A stretch of 64,000 nt of DNA from VXNJ01 sp965249595 (GTDB lineage: Bacteria > Chloroflexota > UBA11872 > VXNJ01), in assembly GCA_965249595.1 (NCBI GenBank), contig OZ252242.1, positions 868,001-932,000 on the forward strand, written 5' to 3'. Under the pieces are notes generated by a model. That model was given only the letters and a program-made list of their open reading frames with translations, made no database searches and was not told where the DNA came from. Shown here in pieces: positions 1-7,261 of this stretch. The position numbers and the translations under genes were made by a program. Position 1 is the stretch's first letter. The number at the start of each line of letters is the position of its first letter.

Positions 1-903
1 GGAGCGGGCGATCGCTACCAATTGCAATTTGCCAACCTCTTTGACGTTGGGCACAACCAATCCGTCTTCGGCGTCGATGGCCAGGCCGATATTTATCGAA
101 CCGGGGTTTACCAAGCGTTCGCCGTCGAGCTGCGCCTGTAGGTTCGGGTACTCGTCCAATGCCCGCGCACAGATTCGAACTAGCAGGTCGTTGTAGGAGA
201 TCTTGAAACCCAATTCGCCGGCATATTGGTCGGCCAATTTGCCACGCAGGGCGACTAGTTCGCCGGCATCGACCTCGGTATTGAGGGTCACCTGGGCCGA
301 CTGCTGAAGGCTGGCCAGCATTCGCTCGGCGATAACCCGCCGCCGGCCGGTCAACTGTTCGCCAACTCCAACGGGCGCCCTGGCAGCTGGTACAGAAACC
401 ACTGGTTGGGGCACTTCAATCGCCGCCGGTTGGTCGTCGATTGCGGCGCGGACATCGTCGGCGACTATTCTCCCGCGCGGACCCGAACCGACCACCGCGG
501 CCAGTTCGATCCCGTTTTCGCGGGCCAGTCGACGGGCCATCGGCGAGGCAAATATTCGCCCGCCGGAATCTGCCCGAGGCGCGCCTGTGGGCGCAGGGGC
601 GGCTTCCCGGGCGGTAGCCGGCGCATCTTGGTGGCCATTGTCGGTCTCGAGCGGGACCGCTTCGCCGGCGGCAAGAACCCAGGCACAGACTCCCTGCACT
701 TTTACCGTCTCGCCGGCGCGGGCCATGATGCCGCCTAAGGTCCCGTCAGCCGGTGCCTCGACTTCAGCGTTGATCTTATCGGTTTCGAACTCTAGGACGA
801 CGTCACCACGCGCCACGCTGGCGCCTTCGTCAACCAGCCAGCGTGTGATGATGCCTTCCTCCATGGTTATGCCCATGAGCGGCATGCGGATTGGAGTTGC
901 CAT
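1..903 (-). CDS. 2-oxo acid dehydrogenase E2 (dihydrolipoamide acyltransferase), 3' end outside window
   Basis: This is the acyltransferase core of a pyruvate- or acetoin-type dehydrogenase complex, moving the acyl group from E1 to CoA. Translating the minus strand from the ATG at 903 gives 301 residues up to the window edge. An N-terminal lipoyl domain (about residues 1-77) carries the ETDK lipoylation motif with Lys43. An Ala/Pro-rich linker follows, then an E3-binding domain (ASPMARRLA and GSGPRGRI motifs), then the start of the catalytic domain (GRRRVIAERM). The catalytic His motif lies beyond the edge. The start codon overlaps the E1beta stop in TGATG, so the two are probably translationally coupled. 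The substrate (pyruvate, acetoin or branched-chain acids) cannot be fixed from this part. The lipoate needed could come from the nearby lipA. Confidence 0.93.
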   Translation of the reverse strand, partial: MATPIRMPLMGITMEEGIITRWLVDEGASVARGDVVLEFETDKINAEVEAPADGTLGGIMARAGETVKVQGVCAWVLAAGEAVPLETDNGHQDAPATAREAAPAPTGAPRADSGGRIFASPMARRLARENGIELAAVVGSGPRGRIVADDVRAAIDDQPAAIEVPQPVVSVPAARAPVGVGEQLTGRRRVIAERMLASLQQSAQVTLNTEVDAGELVALRGKLADQYAGELGFKISYNDLLVRICARALDEYPNLQAQLDGERLVNPGSINIGLAIDAEDGLVVPNVKEVGKLQLVAIARS

Positions 904-1928
904 CAGACCCCTGCGAGTAACTCGTGCATTTCGGCAACGATCTGCTCAACACTTGGGAAAGACCCAAATTCGAGGGTTTCGGAAAACGGCACCGGCGAGT
1001 GTTTGGCACCAAGTCGTTTGATTGGTGCGTCAAGCCAGTCGAACGCTAGTTCTTGGATCTGGGCGGTGATCTCACCGCCGAACCCACCAAAGCGTACGGC
1101 TTCATGCAAGACCATCGCCCGATTGGTTTTGTGGACGGAATCAACGACGGTATCGGCGTCAAATGGATAAAGCGTGCGAAGGTCAATGACCTCAATTTCG
1201 ATGCCATCCGCCGCCAATATTTCGGCGGCTTGAAGGGCGAAGTTGACTTGGCGGGCGTAGGTGACGATCGTGGCCGCATCGCCGCTGCGGGCCACATTGG
1301 CCTTTCCCAACGGGATCAAATACTCTTCCTCGGGCACATGTCCACGCATTGAGTAGAGACCCTTGTGTTCGAAGAAACAGACCACGTTGTCATCGCGAAT
1401 TGCCGATTTGAGCAATCCCTTGGCGTCGTGCGGATTTGAAGGCGTAACCACCTTTAGTCCCGGCACGTGCGTGAACCACGCCTCCAAGCTCTGCGTGTGT
1501 TGGGCGGCGTTGCCGGAGCCGGCGCCGGTTGCGGCACGAAAAACGATCGGCAAAGTGGCCTTACCACCAAACATGTAGCGATTTTTGGCCGCCTGATTGA
1601 CTATCTGGTCCATGGCGATGCCCATGAAATCTTGGTACATGAATTCGGCAATTGGCCGTGAACCGGTGACCGCCGCGCCCACTGCGGCGCCGGCAATTAA
1701 GGCCTCGGAAATCGGTGTATCGACGATGCGCGAGGGACCGTATTTGTCAAGTAAATCGGCGGTGACTTTGTAGGCACCACCCCATACACCAATCTCTTCG
1801 CCCAACACGAACACGCGCGGGTCGAGGGTGAGTTCCTCATCGATTGCTTCGTTGAGCGCCTGGTTGAAAAATATCATCCGGTCGCTTGCTTTAGCCGGTG
1901 CCGCGGCCGCAGTTTCAGTCATTGTCAT
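903..1928 (-). CDS. 2-oxo acid dehydrogenase E1 component, beta subunit
   Basis: This is the beta subunit of the thiamine-diphosphate decarboxylase (E1). The 341-residue product has the pyrimidine-binding domain (GEEIGVWGGAYKVT, residues about 43-56) and the family signature HTQSLEAWFTHVPGL, followed by the C-terminal transketolase domain (IEVIDLRTLYPFD). The open frame extends 35 codons upstream, but that part overlaps the E1alpha gene. I chose the ATG at 1928 because AGAGGT sits five bases before it. A second ATG six bases downstream is also possible. The gene lies 13 bp after E1alpha and overlaps E2 by one base, forming an E1alpha-E1beta-E2 operon. Confidence 0.95.
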   Translation of the reverse strand: MTMTETAAAAPAKASDRMIFFNQALNEAIDEELTLDPRVFVLGEEIGVWGGAYKVTADLLDKYGPSRIVDTPISEALIAGAAVGAAVTGSRPIAEFMYQDFMGIAMDQIVNQAAKNRYMFGGKATLPIVFRAATGAGSGNAAQHTQSLEAWFTHVPGLKVVTPSNPHDAKGLLKSAIRDDNVVCFFEHKGLYSMRGHVPEEEYLIPLGKANVARSGDAATIVTYARQVNFALQAAEILAADGIEIEVIDLRTLYPFDADTVVDSVHKTNRAMVLHEAVRFGGFGGEITAQIQELAFDWLDAPIKRLGAKHSPVPFSETLEFGSFPSVEQIVAEMHELLAGV

Positions 1929-1941
1929 TGGGGTACCTCTT

Positions 1942-2967
1942 TTAGCTTGCGTAGACGTCTTCTTCGATCGTCGCGGGATCGGGGAATGGGCTGGCCTCAG
2001 CAAATTCGACCGCCGCCTCGACTTCGGCGGCAACGGTCACGTCGATTTCGTCTAGCACCGATTCCTCCACCAATGCGTGATCTAGTAACTCAGAGCGCAA
2101 CCGTTGGATCGGGTCGCGTTGCATCCATTCGGCCAATTCTTCCTTAGAGCGATAGCCGGCCATATCGCCAACGGTGTGGCCCTTGTAGCGATAGGTAACG
2201 GACTCGATCAGGGTGGGTCCGGCCCCAGACCGGGCGCGTTTGACCGCTTCGGCGGCCGCTTCCCAGACCACAATTGCGTCCTGACCGTCCACTACAACGC
2301 CGGGAATGCCATAAGCATCGCCCCGGGCGGCTATCGAACTGCCAGCGTTGGATTGATCCGAGCGGGTGGCCATGCCGTATTGATTGTTCTCGCAAACAAA
2401 TATCACCGGCAGTTTTTTGACGGCGGCGAAATTGACGCCCTCATGAAAGGCCCCGGTTGGGCCGGCGCCATCGCCGAAGAAGCACACCGTTACCGCGTCT
2501 TCGCCGCGCAGCTTGGATCCCAAACCGGCACCGGCCGCGATCGGGATTCCGGCGCCGACGATACCGTTGGCGCCCAAGATCCCGATATCGAGATCGGCGA
2601 TGTGCATCGAGCCGCCTTTGCCGCCGCAGTATCCGGTCGCCCGGCCGAACAATTCAGCCATCATCAAATCCATCCGCCCGCCCTTGGCGATGCAATGTCC
2701 GTGGCCGCGATGGGTGGAGGTAATAAAGTCCCTTGTCTCAAGCGCTGCGCACACTCCGACTCCGGAGGCCTCTTCGCCGATGTAGAAGTGCAGTGCACCT
2801 CGCATTCGGGCCTGCTTGAACATTTCTTCGGCAGTTTCTTCAAATCGCCGAATGCGCACCATCTGTCGATACATAGTGACTAACGTGTCGCGCGCGGGCA
2901 ACATTCGCCCGCCTCGCCCCCGCAGGGGTAGCTCAGGGTCGGCCGAACTGGCCTTTTCGGTGGTCAT
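1942..2967 (-). CDS. 2-oxo acid dehydrogenase E1 component, alpha subunit (pyruvate/acetoin type)
   Basis: This is the thiamine-diphosphate-binding alpha subunit of E1, which decarboxylates the 2-oxo acid. The 341-residue protein contains the PdhA/AcoA-type stretch GGKGGSMHIAD (about 115-125). The thiamine diphosphate motif begins GDGAGPTGAFHEG at residues 165-177 and ends with the NN pair at 194-195. These features are closer to PdhA and AcoA than to branched-chain BkdA, but the choice is not certain. It is the first gene of the operon. GAGGA lies six bases before the ATG, and a good sigma70-like promoter sits just upstream. The next genes are E1beta and E2; no E3 gene is seen in the window. 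Confidence 0.95.
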   Translation of the reverse strand: MTTEKASSADPELPLRGRGGRMLPARDTLVTMYRQMVRIRRFEETAEEMFKQARMRGALHFYIGEEASGVGVCAALETRDFITSTHRGHGHCIAKGGRMDLMMAELFGRATGYCGGKGGSMHIADLDIGILGANGIVGAGIPIAAGAGLGSKLRGEDAVTVCFFGDGAGPTGAFHEGVNFAAVKKLPVIFVCENNQYGMATRSDQSNAGSSIAARGDAYGIPGVVVDGQDAIVVWEAAAEAVKRARSGAGPTLIESVTYRYKGHTVGDMAGYRSKEELAEWMQRDPIQRLRSELLDHALVEESVLDEIDVTVAAEVEAAVEFAEASPFPDPATIEEDVYAS

Positions 2968-3005
2968 TTCATCCTCATTTGGCAGGGCTCAATCGCGCCG
3001 CACTC

Positions 3006-3034
3006 TAAATAAATGGCCCGACCTCACTTATCAA
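3006..3034 (-). promoter_or_regulatory. Sigma70-like promoter of the E1alpha-E1beta-E2 operon
   Basis: On the minus strand, TTGATA (3034-3029) is separated by exactly 17 bases from TATTTA (3011-3006). Transcription would start near 2999 and leave a leader of about 32 bases containing the GAGGA ribosome site. This is read directly from sequence; activity is inferred. Confidence 0.55.
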
Positions 3035-3071
3035 AGCTTAATTGCGGTCGGTCGCCATCGTCGCCTGGCAA

Positions 3072-3746
3072 TTACGGGCCGACCGGCAGGATCCAAGCCG
3101 AGACTTCTACCGCCGCTTCCGAGCACCTCGCCATATTGAGGTCGCGGCGCAGATGTGACGGCCCGCCAACCGGCCGGCCACGGCCGCCATCTACCACCAG
3201 GCACCATGCCCCGTCGGCAGTTGTGATCTGACCGGTTGGAAGGGATTGAAAACGCTGCGACTGATCATCTTGCCGGCAAGCGGTTGCCAATAGCGAACTG
3301 GAAATTTCATCAACCGTCAGACACAAGTCGAAGTCGGTCAATTGGATTTGGCCCGGCCCAGGTGTGTCGAAGCTAAGGAGCTGGTCTGAGCCATTCGGTT
3401 TGCAGGTGTGGGCTTGAAGCGCCGAACCCAACTGCAGTGAAGCGCCGAAGCCGACAACATCTACGCAGTACCCTTCCGGCTCGTCAAGACGGTCGGACAA
3501 CGTCAATGGCCCACTGGCGGCACCTGCGAATTGATCTGATTCGGCGATCGGGCTTTCGCTGGCGGCGGCAGTGGCATTTGGCACCCGGTCTGGTGGCTGC
3601 GCCGTTTCTATTGCCGCCGGTTCAGGCGGAATTACCGGATCCTGGTTGGATTGTTCGCCGCCGAGATTGCAGGCTGTCATCAAGCCGATCAAAGTCAACG
3701 CGGCGATCGACCGGATGGCCAGCGCTGACCATCGCGTTCTGCCCAC
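3072..3746 (-). CDS. Lipoprotein with ricin-type beta-trefoil-like domain
   Basis: This is a probable exported lipoprotein of 224 residues. From the GTG at 3746 the N-terminus is Arg-rich, followed by a hydrophobic stretch ending in the lipobox LMTAC, so Cys26 would be lipidated. A Pro/Ala/Ser-rich linker leads to three similar repeats with regularly placed Cys (GYCVDV, DLCLTV, AWCLVV), each followed by a second Cys 20-odd residues on. This pattern resembles ricin B/beta-trefoil carbohydrate-binding domains, although the QxW motifs are degenerate. The frame is open further upstream, but that part overlaps lipA. The GTG begins two bases after the lipA stop, so the genes are probably coupled. 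The ligand is unknown. Confidence 0.7.
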   Translation of the reverse strand: MGRTRWSALAIRSIAALTLIGLMTACNLGGEQSNQDPVIPPEPAAIETAQPPDRVPNATAAASESPIAESDQFAGAASGPLTLSDRLDEPEGYCVDVVGFGASLQLGSALQAHTCKPNGSDQLLSFDTPGPGQIQLTDFDLCLTVDEISSSLLATACRQDDQSQRFQSLPTGQITTADGAWCLVVDGGRGRPVGGPSHLRRDLNMARCSEAAVEVSAWILPVGP

Positions 3747-3748
3747 TC

Positions 3749-4642
3749 TCAACCGGCCGCGGCCTGCTCGTATACCTCTCCGGCATGGAATGAACTGCGC
3801 ACCAACGGGCCGCAGAATGCATGTGCAAAACCGAGCTGTTGGCCCAGTTTGGCCCATGCCGCGAACTCGTCTGGATGCACATAACGGTCGATTGGCGCGT
3901 GTTTTTCGGACGGCCGCAAGTACTGGCCGATGGTGAGGATATCGATCTGGTGGGAACGCATGTCGGCCATGACTGCTTCGACTTCATCGGGCCGCTCACC
4001 AAGACCAACCATGATTCCAGATTTGGTTGTCATTGTCGGGTCGAGCCGTTTGACCGTCGATAGCAATTCCAGCGATTGCCGGTAGATGGCCCGGGGGCGG
4101 ATCTGCGGCGAGAGCCTGGGGACGGTCTCAAGGTTGTGGTTAAAAACATCGGGCCGGGCCGCCACCACGGTGGCTATCGAATCTGTGGAACCCTGAAAAT
4201 CCGGCGTGAGAACCTCAATCGTCGCCGATGGACAGCGCCGCCGCACCGCGCTGATGCAATCAGCAAAATGCTCGGCGCCAAAATCCGGCAGATCGTCGCG
4301 GTCGACCGATGTGATCACACAGTGCTTTAAATCAAGCTCGGCCACAGCCATCGCTAACCGCGCCGGCTCCAGTGGATCGACGGCTTCCGGGCGGCCTGAG
4401 GTCACCGCGCAAAAACGGCAGGCGCGCGTGCAGATTGCCCCCAGAATCATGAACGTCGCGGTACCGCGGGCATGACAATCCATGGCATTGGGGCACCGTG
4501 CCTCGCGGCAAACGGTTTCTAAGCCAAAGCGTTTGACCGTCTTGAGCAGCGGCTCGCTCTGCGAGGGCAGCGGCAGGCGGACCTTGAGCCACGGCGGTTT
4601 GCGCGGGCCAAATCGGGTGGATTCAACCGTAGTTGTGTCCAA
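3749..4642 (-). CDS. lipA: Lipoyl synthase
   Basis: LipA is a radical SAM enzyme that inserts two sulfurs into octanoyl groups on lipoyl domains. The product has 297 residues, normal for the family. The auxiliary cluster Cys are C45, C50 and C56 (CX4CX5C). The radical SAM Cys are C71, C75 and C78 (CTRACRFC). The C-terminal RSS motif (VRSSFHAGE) that ligates the auxiliary cluster is present. The start is a TTG preceded by AAGGA at good spacing; no ATG fits. The gene is divergent from nhaA and about 780 bp upstream of the E1/E2 operon, whose E2 is an expected client. No lipB is in the window. Confidence 0.97.
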   Translation of the reverse strand: MDTTTVESTRFGPRKPPWLKVRLPLPSQSEPLLKTVKRFGLETVCREARCPNAMDCHARGTATFMILGAICTRACRFCAVTSGRPEAVDPLEPARLAMAVAELDLKHCVITSVDRDDLPDFGAEHFADCISAVRRRCPSATIEVLTPDFQGSTDSIATVVAARPDVFNHNLETVPRLSPQIRPRAIYRQSLELLSTVKRLDPTMTTKSGIMVGLGERPDEVEAVMADMRSHQIDILTIGQYLRPSEKHAPIDRYVHPDEFAAWAKLGQQLGFAHAFCGPLVRSSFHAGEVYEQAAAG

Positions 4643-4742
4643 TTGGGTCCTTTTTCGGCGATCGCCAATGCAGCGGGGACGTTCTGATTATCTCGGGGCG
4701 CCGGTGTCGGGGAAAATGAATCTAGCAGAGGAGTTTTACGCC

Positions 4743-4770
4743 TTGACTCGGATCACCCCGACTTTGATAT
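4743..4770 (+). promoter_or_regulatory. Probable promoter of nhaA
   Basis: TTGACT at 4743-4748 is followed 16 bases later by TGATAT at 4765-4770, in the gap between divergent lipA and nhaA. Transcription would begin near 4777. The leader before the ATG at 4793 would be short and lacks an obvious Shine-Dalgarno sequence. Confidence 0.45.
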
Positions 4771-4792
4771 TCAGCACAGTCACCGTGCCCGC

Positions 4793-6148
4793 ATGAAACG
4801 CTTGGCGTCCGCCTTGCAGTTTGGGCGGGTGATGGATTCGTTTCAACAGTTTGCCCACCGCGAAGCCTCAGGCGGGATTGTGCTGGTTGTGGCGGCCGTC
4901 ATCGCCTTGATCTGGGCCAATTCGCGATGGTCCGGCGCTTATTTCAATCTTCTCCACACCGAGATTGCTATTGCCATCGGCCAATTCGAAATAGCTGAGA
5001 GCCTGCATTTTTGGATCAATGATGGCTTGATGGCAATCTTTTTCTTCGTCGTTGGCCTGGAGATTAAGCGCGAATTTACGGTTGGCGAACTGCGCACGCC
5101 GAATCGGGCCATGTTGCCGATCGCGGCTGCGATCGGTGGAATGCTGGTGCCGGCGGCAATCTATGCGTTCTTCAACGCCGACGGCGTCGGATCCTCGGGG
5201 TGGGGGATTCCAATGGCCACCGATATCGCCTTTGCGGTAGGAATTTTGGCCCTCGTCGGTCGCCGAGTTCCATCCTCGCTGAAGGTTTTCCTGGTGGCCG
5301 TAGCCATCGTTGACGACTTGGGTGCGGTGTTGGTCATAGCGATCTTCTACACCAGTGAAATTGACGTCTTGGCGCTTGTTGCGGCGGCCCTTCTCTGGGC
5401 CGGGATGTGGACGCTTTGGTTCGCCAACGTCCGGCTGGGGTTGGCCTATTTGTTACTGGCGATTCCGATGTGGTTCGCGCTGCAGCAGTCTGGCATCCAC
5501 GCCACTGTGGCTGGTGTATTGGCGGCGATGACGATCCCGTCAAGCATCCGCATTGCCCCCGACAGTTTTCTGGCCGATGCACGGCGCGCGTTGGCGGTAT
5601 TTGAAACTGAAAAATCGCACGGCCGAACGGTGCTTGAAAGTGCCGATCAGCAGCATTCGCTGTACTTGATCGGCCGGGTGGTTGGAGAATCGCTTACTCC
5701 GCTGCAAAAGATGGAGCACGCTCACCATCCCTGGAGCACGTACCTTATCGTTCCTGCATTCGCGTTCGCCAACGCCGGGGTTGTGCTGGCGCTACCCGAC
5801 GGGGGCTCGCCGACGGCAATCCCGATCGGGATTGCCATGGGTCTGCTGTTCGGCAAGCCGATCGGCATATTGGCCGGATCATGGCTGGCGATAAAGCTGA
5901 GATTGGCTACGGCCCCATTTGGCGTAACCTGGACGCAATTCGTAGGAGTCGGCCTGTTGGCGGGAATCGGGTTTACGATGTCGCTGTTTATTGCTCAGCT
6001 AGCCTTTGATCAGCCGGAGCTGCTCGACATCGCCAAACTGGGAATCCTGGGCGGCTCGCTGATCTCCGGGACGGCCGGGTTTCTGTTGCTGGTTTCGGCT
6101 TCGAAACCATCTCGCCGGTCGTCAATGGTGGCCGGCGCCGCCAGTTGA
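4793..6148 (+). CDS. nhaA: Na+/H+ antiporter NhaA
   Basis: NhaA is an inner-membrane antiporter that exchanges internal sodium for external protons. The 451-residue protein has the family N-terminus (FAHREASGGIVL) and about eleven to twelve hydrophobic helices. The ion-site acidic residues are present: Asp144 in the ATDIAFA motif and the Asp174-Asp175 pair in AIVDDLGAV, matching E. coli Asp133 and Asp163/164. A hydrophilic loop of about 60 residues (about 257-315) is found in many non-enterobacterial members. An internal ATG at residue 14 is an alternative start. The gene is transcribed away from lipA. Confidence 0.96.
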   Translation: MKRLASALQFGRVMDSFQQFAHREASGGIVLVVAAVIALIWANSRWSGAYFNLLHTEIAIAIGQFEIAESLHFWINDGLMAIFFFVVGLEIKREFTVGELRTPNRAMLPIAAAIGGMLVPAAIYAFFNADGVGSSGWGIPMATDIAFAVGILALVGRRVPSSLKVFLVAVAIVDDLGAVLVIAIFYTSEIDVLALVAAALLWAGMWTLWFANVRLGLAYLLLAIPMWFALQQSGIHATVAGVLAAMTIPSSIRIAPDSFLADARRALAVFETEKSHGRTVLESADQQHSLYLIGRVVGESLTPLQKMEHAHHPWSTYLIVPAFAFANAGVVLALPDGGSPTAIPIGIAMGLLFGKPIGILAGSWLAIKLRLATAPFGVTWTQFVGVGLLAGIGFTMSLFIAQLAFDQPELLDIAKLGILGGSLISGTAGFLLLVSASKPSRRSSMVAGAAS

Positions 6149-6186
6149 TCATCCCAACCGGCGTAATCAAATATTGAGAGTTAACC

Positions 6187-6345
6187 ATGGCCAGCAAACA
6201 AGTAGGTAATGAACCGCCCCGCTTCCTAAGACTGCGACGCTGGCGGCGGCGGTTGTTAAACATTAGAACTGTTTGGTACACATTTAGCCTTTTGGCGGCC
6301 CTGGCGATGGTGGTGGCCCTGGCATTACCGGCGTTCGTCCAATAG
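6187..6345 (+). CDS. Small single-pass membrane protein (52 residues)
   Basis: This short frame starts MASKQVGNEPPRF, has a very basic stretch (RLRRWRRR, residues 15-22) and then one hydrophobic segment (about 32-51) ending in the stop TAG. GAGAG lies seven bases before the ATG. The layout, an N-terminal basic patch followed by one membrane helix, predicts an Nin-Cout protein. It sits between nhaA and the isomerase gene on the same strand. I do not recognise a family. The ribosome site and clean topology support it being real, but comparative evidence is lacking. Confidence 0.5.
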   Translation: MASKQVGNEPPRFLRLRRWRRRLLNIRTVWYTFSLLAALAMVVALALPAFVQ

Positions 6346-6387
6346 GCGAAGAGGTAACCAGAAGGCAACTGAGCCGAGGCAAATTGC

Positions 6388-7245
6388 GTGCCCATATCCA
6401 TCGTTCCATCGCTCTGGCCGGCGAGCGCTCCCTACCCGGAAATCTGCGAGGTGCTGACGACACTGGGATTTGAGGGCACCGAAGGGATGCGGGAATTTGC
6501 CGATGATCCGGCTGGCTTGAAGAATCTGCTTGCCGATTGCGAATTGGCGCTAAGCGGTGGTTACTTTGCCGCGAACTGGTTTGATCCCGCCTGGCGGGAG
6601 CGCGAATTTGATGAACTCCGCTTCCTGGCCGAGCGCCTGGCCGACTGCGGTGCCGGATTCGTCGTCGTCGCCCAAGCTGGATCGCCCAAGCGATACGCCA
6701 CCGCCGGACACTACCCCCAAGGCCGCGCTGACGGGCTCTCCGATTGGCAATGGGGATTTCTCGGTGAGGGGCTCTCGCTGGCCGGTGAAATGCTGGAGGC
6801 GGAATTTGGCATGGCCTTGGCCTTTCACAATCACGCTGGCACCTATGTCGAGACCGCCGAGGAGTGCGATCTCTTACTCGACCGCACCGATCCGGAGACT
6901 GTGCTGTTGGCCCCCGATACCGGCCAGCTCCTCTATGGCGGGATCGACCCGCTCTCATTTTTTGAAACCAATGTCCAGCGGATCGGCTATGTCCACTTAA
7001 AGGATGTCGACGCCCAGGTGCTAGAGGATTCGATAGCCGCCGGACTGAGTTTCCAGCAGGCTACCCGCGAGGGAGTTTTTACGCCGCTGGGTCAGGGCGA
7101 TTGCGGCATTGCCGAAGTGGTTTCACTGCTGGGCGAGAGCGGATACGCGGGGTGGTTAGTCGTTGAACAGGACTACTCACCGCTGGACCCGGCAATCGCC
7201 GCCGGTGAGAGCCTGGAGTTCCTCACCGCCCATATCGAAATCTGA
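6388..7245 (+). CDS. Sugar phosphate isomerase/epimerase-like TIM-barrel protein (IolE-like)
   Basis: The 285-residue product looks like the xylose isomerase-like TIM-barrel family that includes inosose dehydratase IolE and hydroxypyruvate isomerase. Metal-site motifs are visible: FHNHAGTYVE (about 147-156), LAPDTGQL (about 174-181) and YVHLKDVD (about 201-208), with the late VVEQDYS supplying the terminal acidic ligand. The start is a GTG with GAGG upstream. No inositol-pathway genes are adjacent, so the exact substrate is open. The following gene starts 16 bases after its stop. Confidence 0.82.
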   Translation: MPISIVPSLWPASAPYPEICEVLTTLGFEGTEGMREFADDPAGLKNLLADCELALSGGYFAANWFDPAWREREFDELRFLAERLADCGAGFVVVAQAGSPKRYATAGHYPQGRADGLSDWQWGFLGEGLSLAGEMLEAEFGMALAFHNHAGTYVETAEECDLLLDRTDPETVLLAPDTGQLLYGGIDPLSFFETNVQRIGYVHLKDVDAQVLEDSIAAGLSFQQATREGVFTPLGQGDCGIAEVVSLLGESGYAGWLVVEQDYSPLDPAIAAGESLEFLTAHIEI

Positions 7246-7261
7246 CCGCGCCGCGCCGCCG

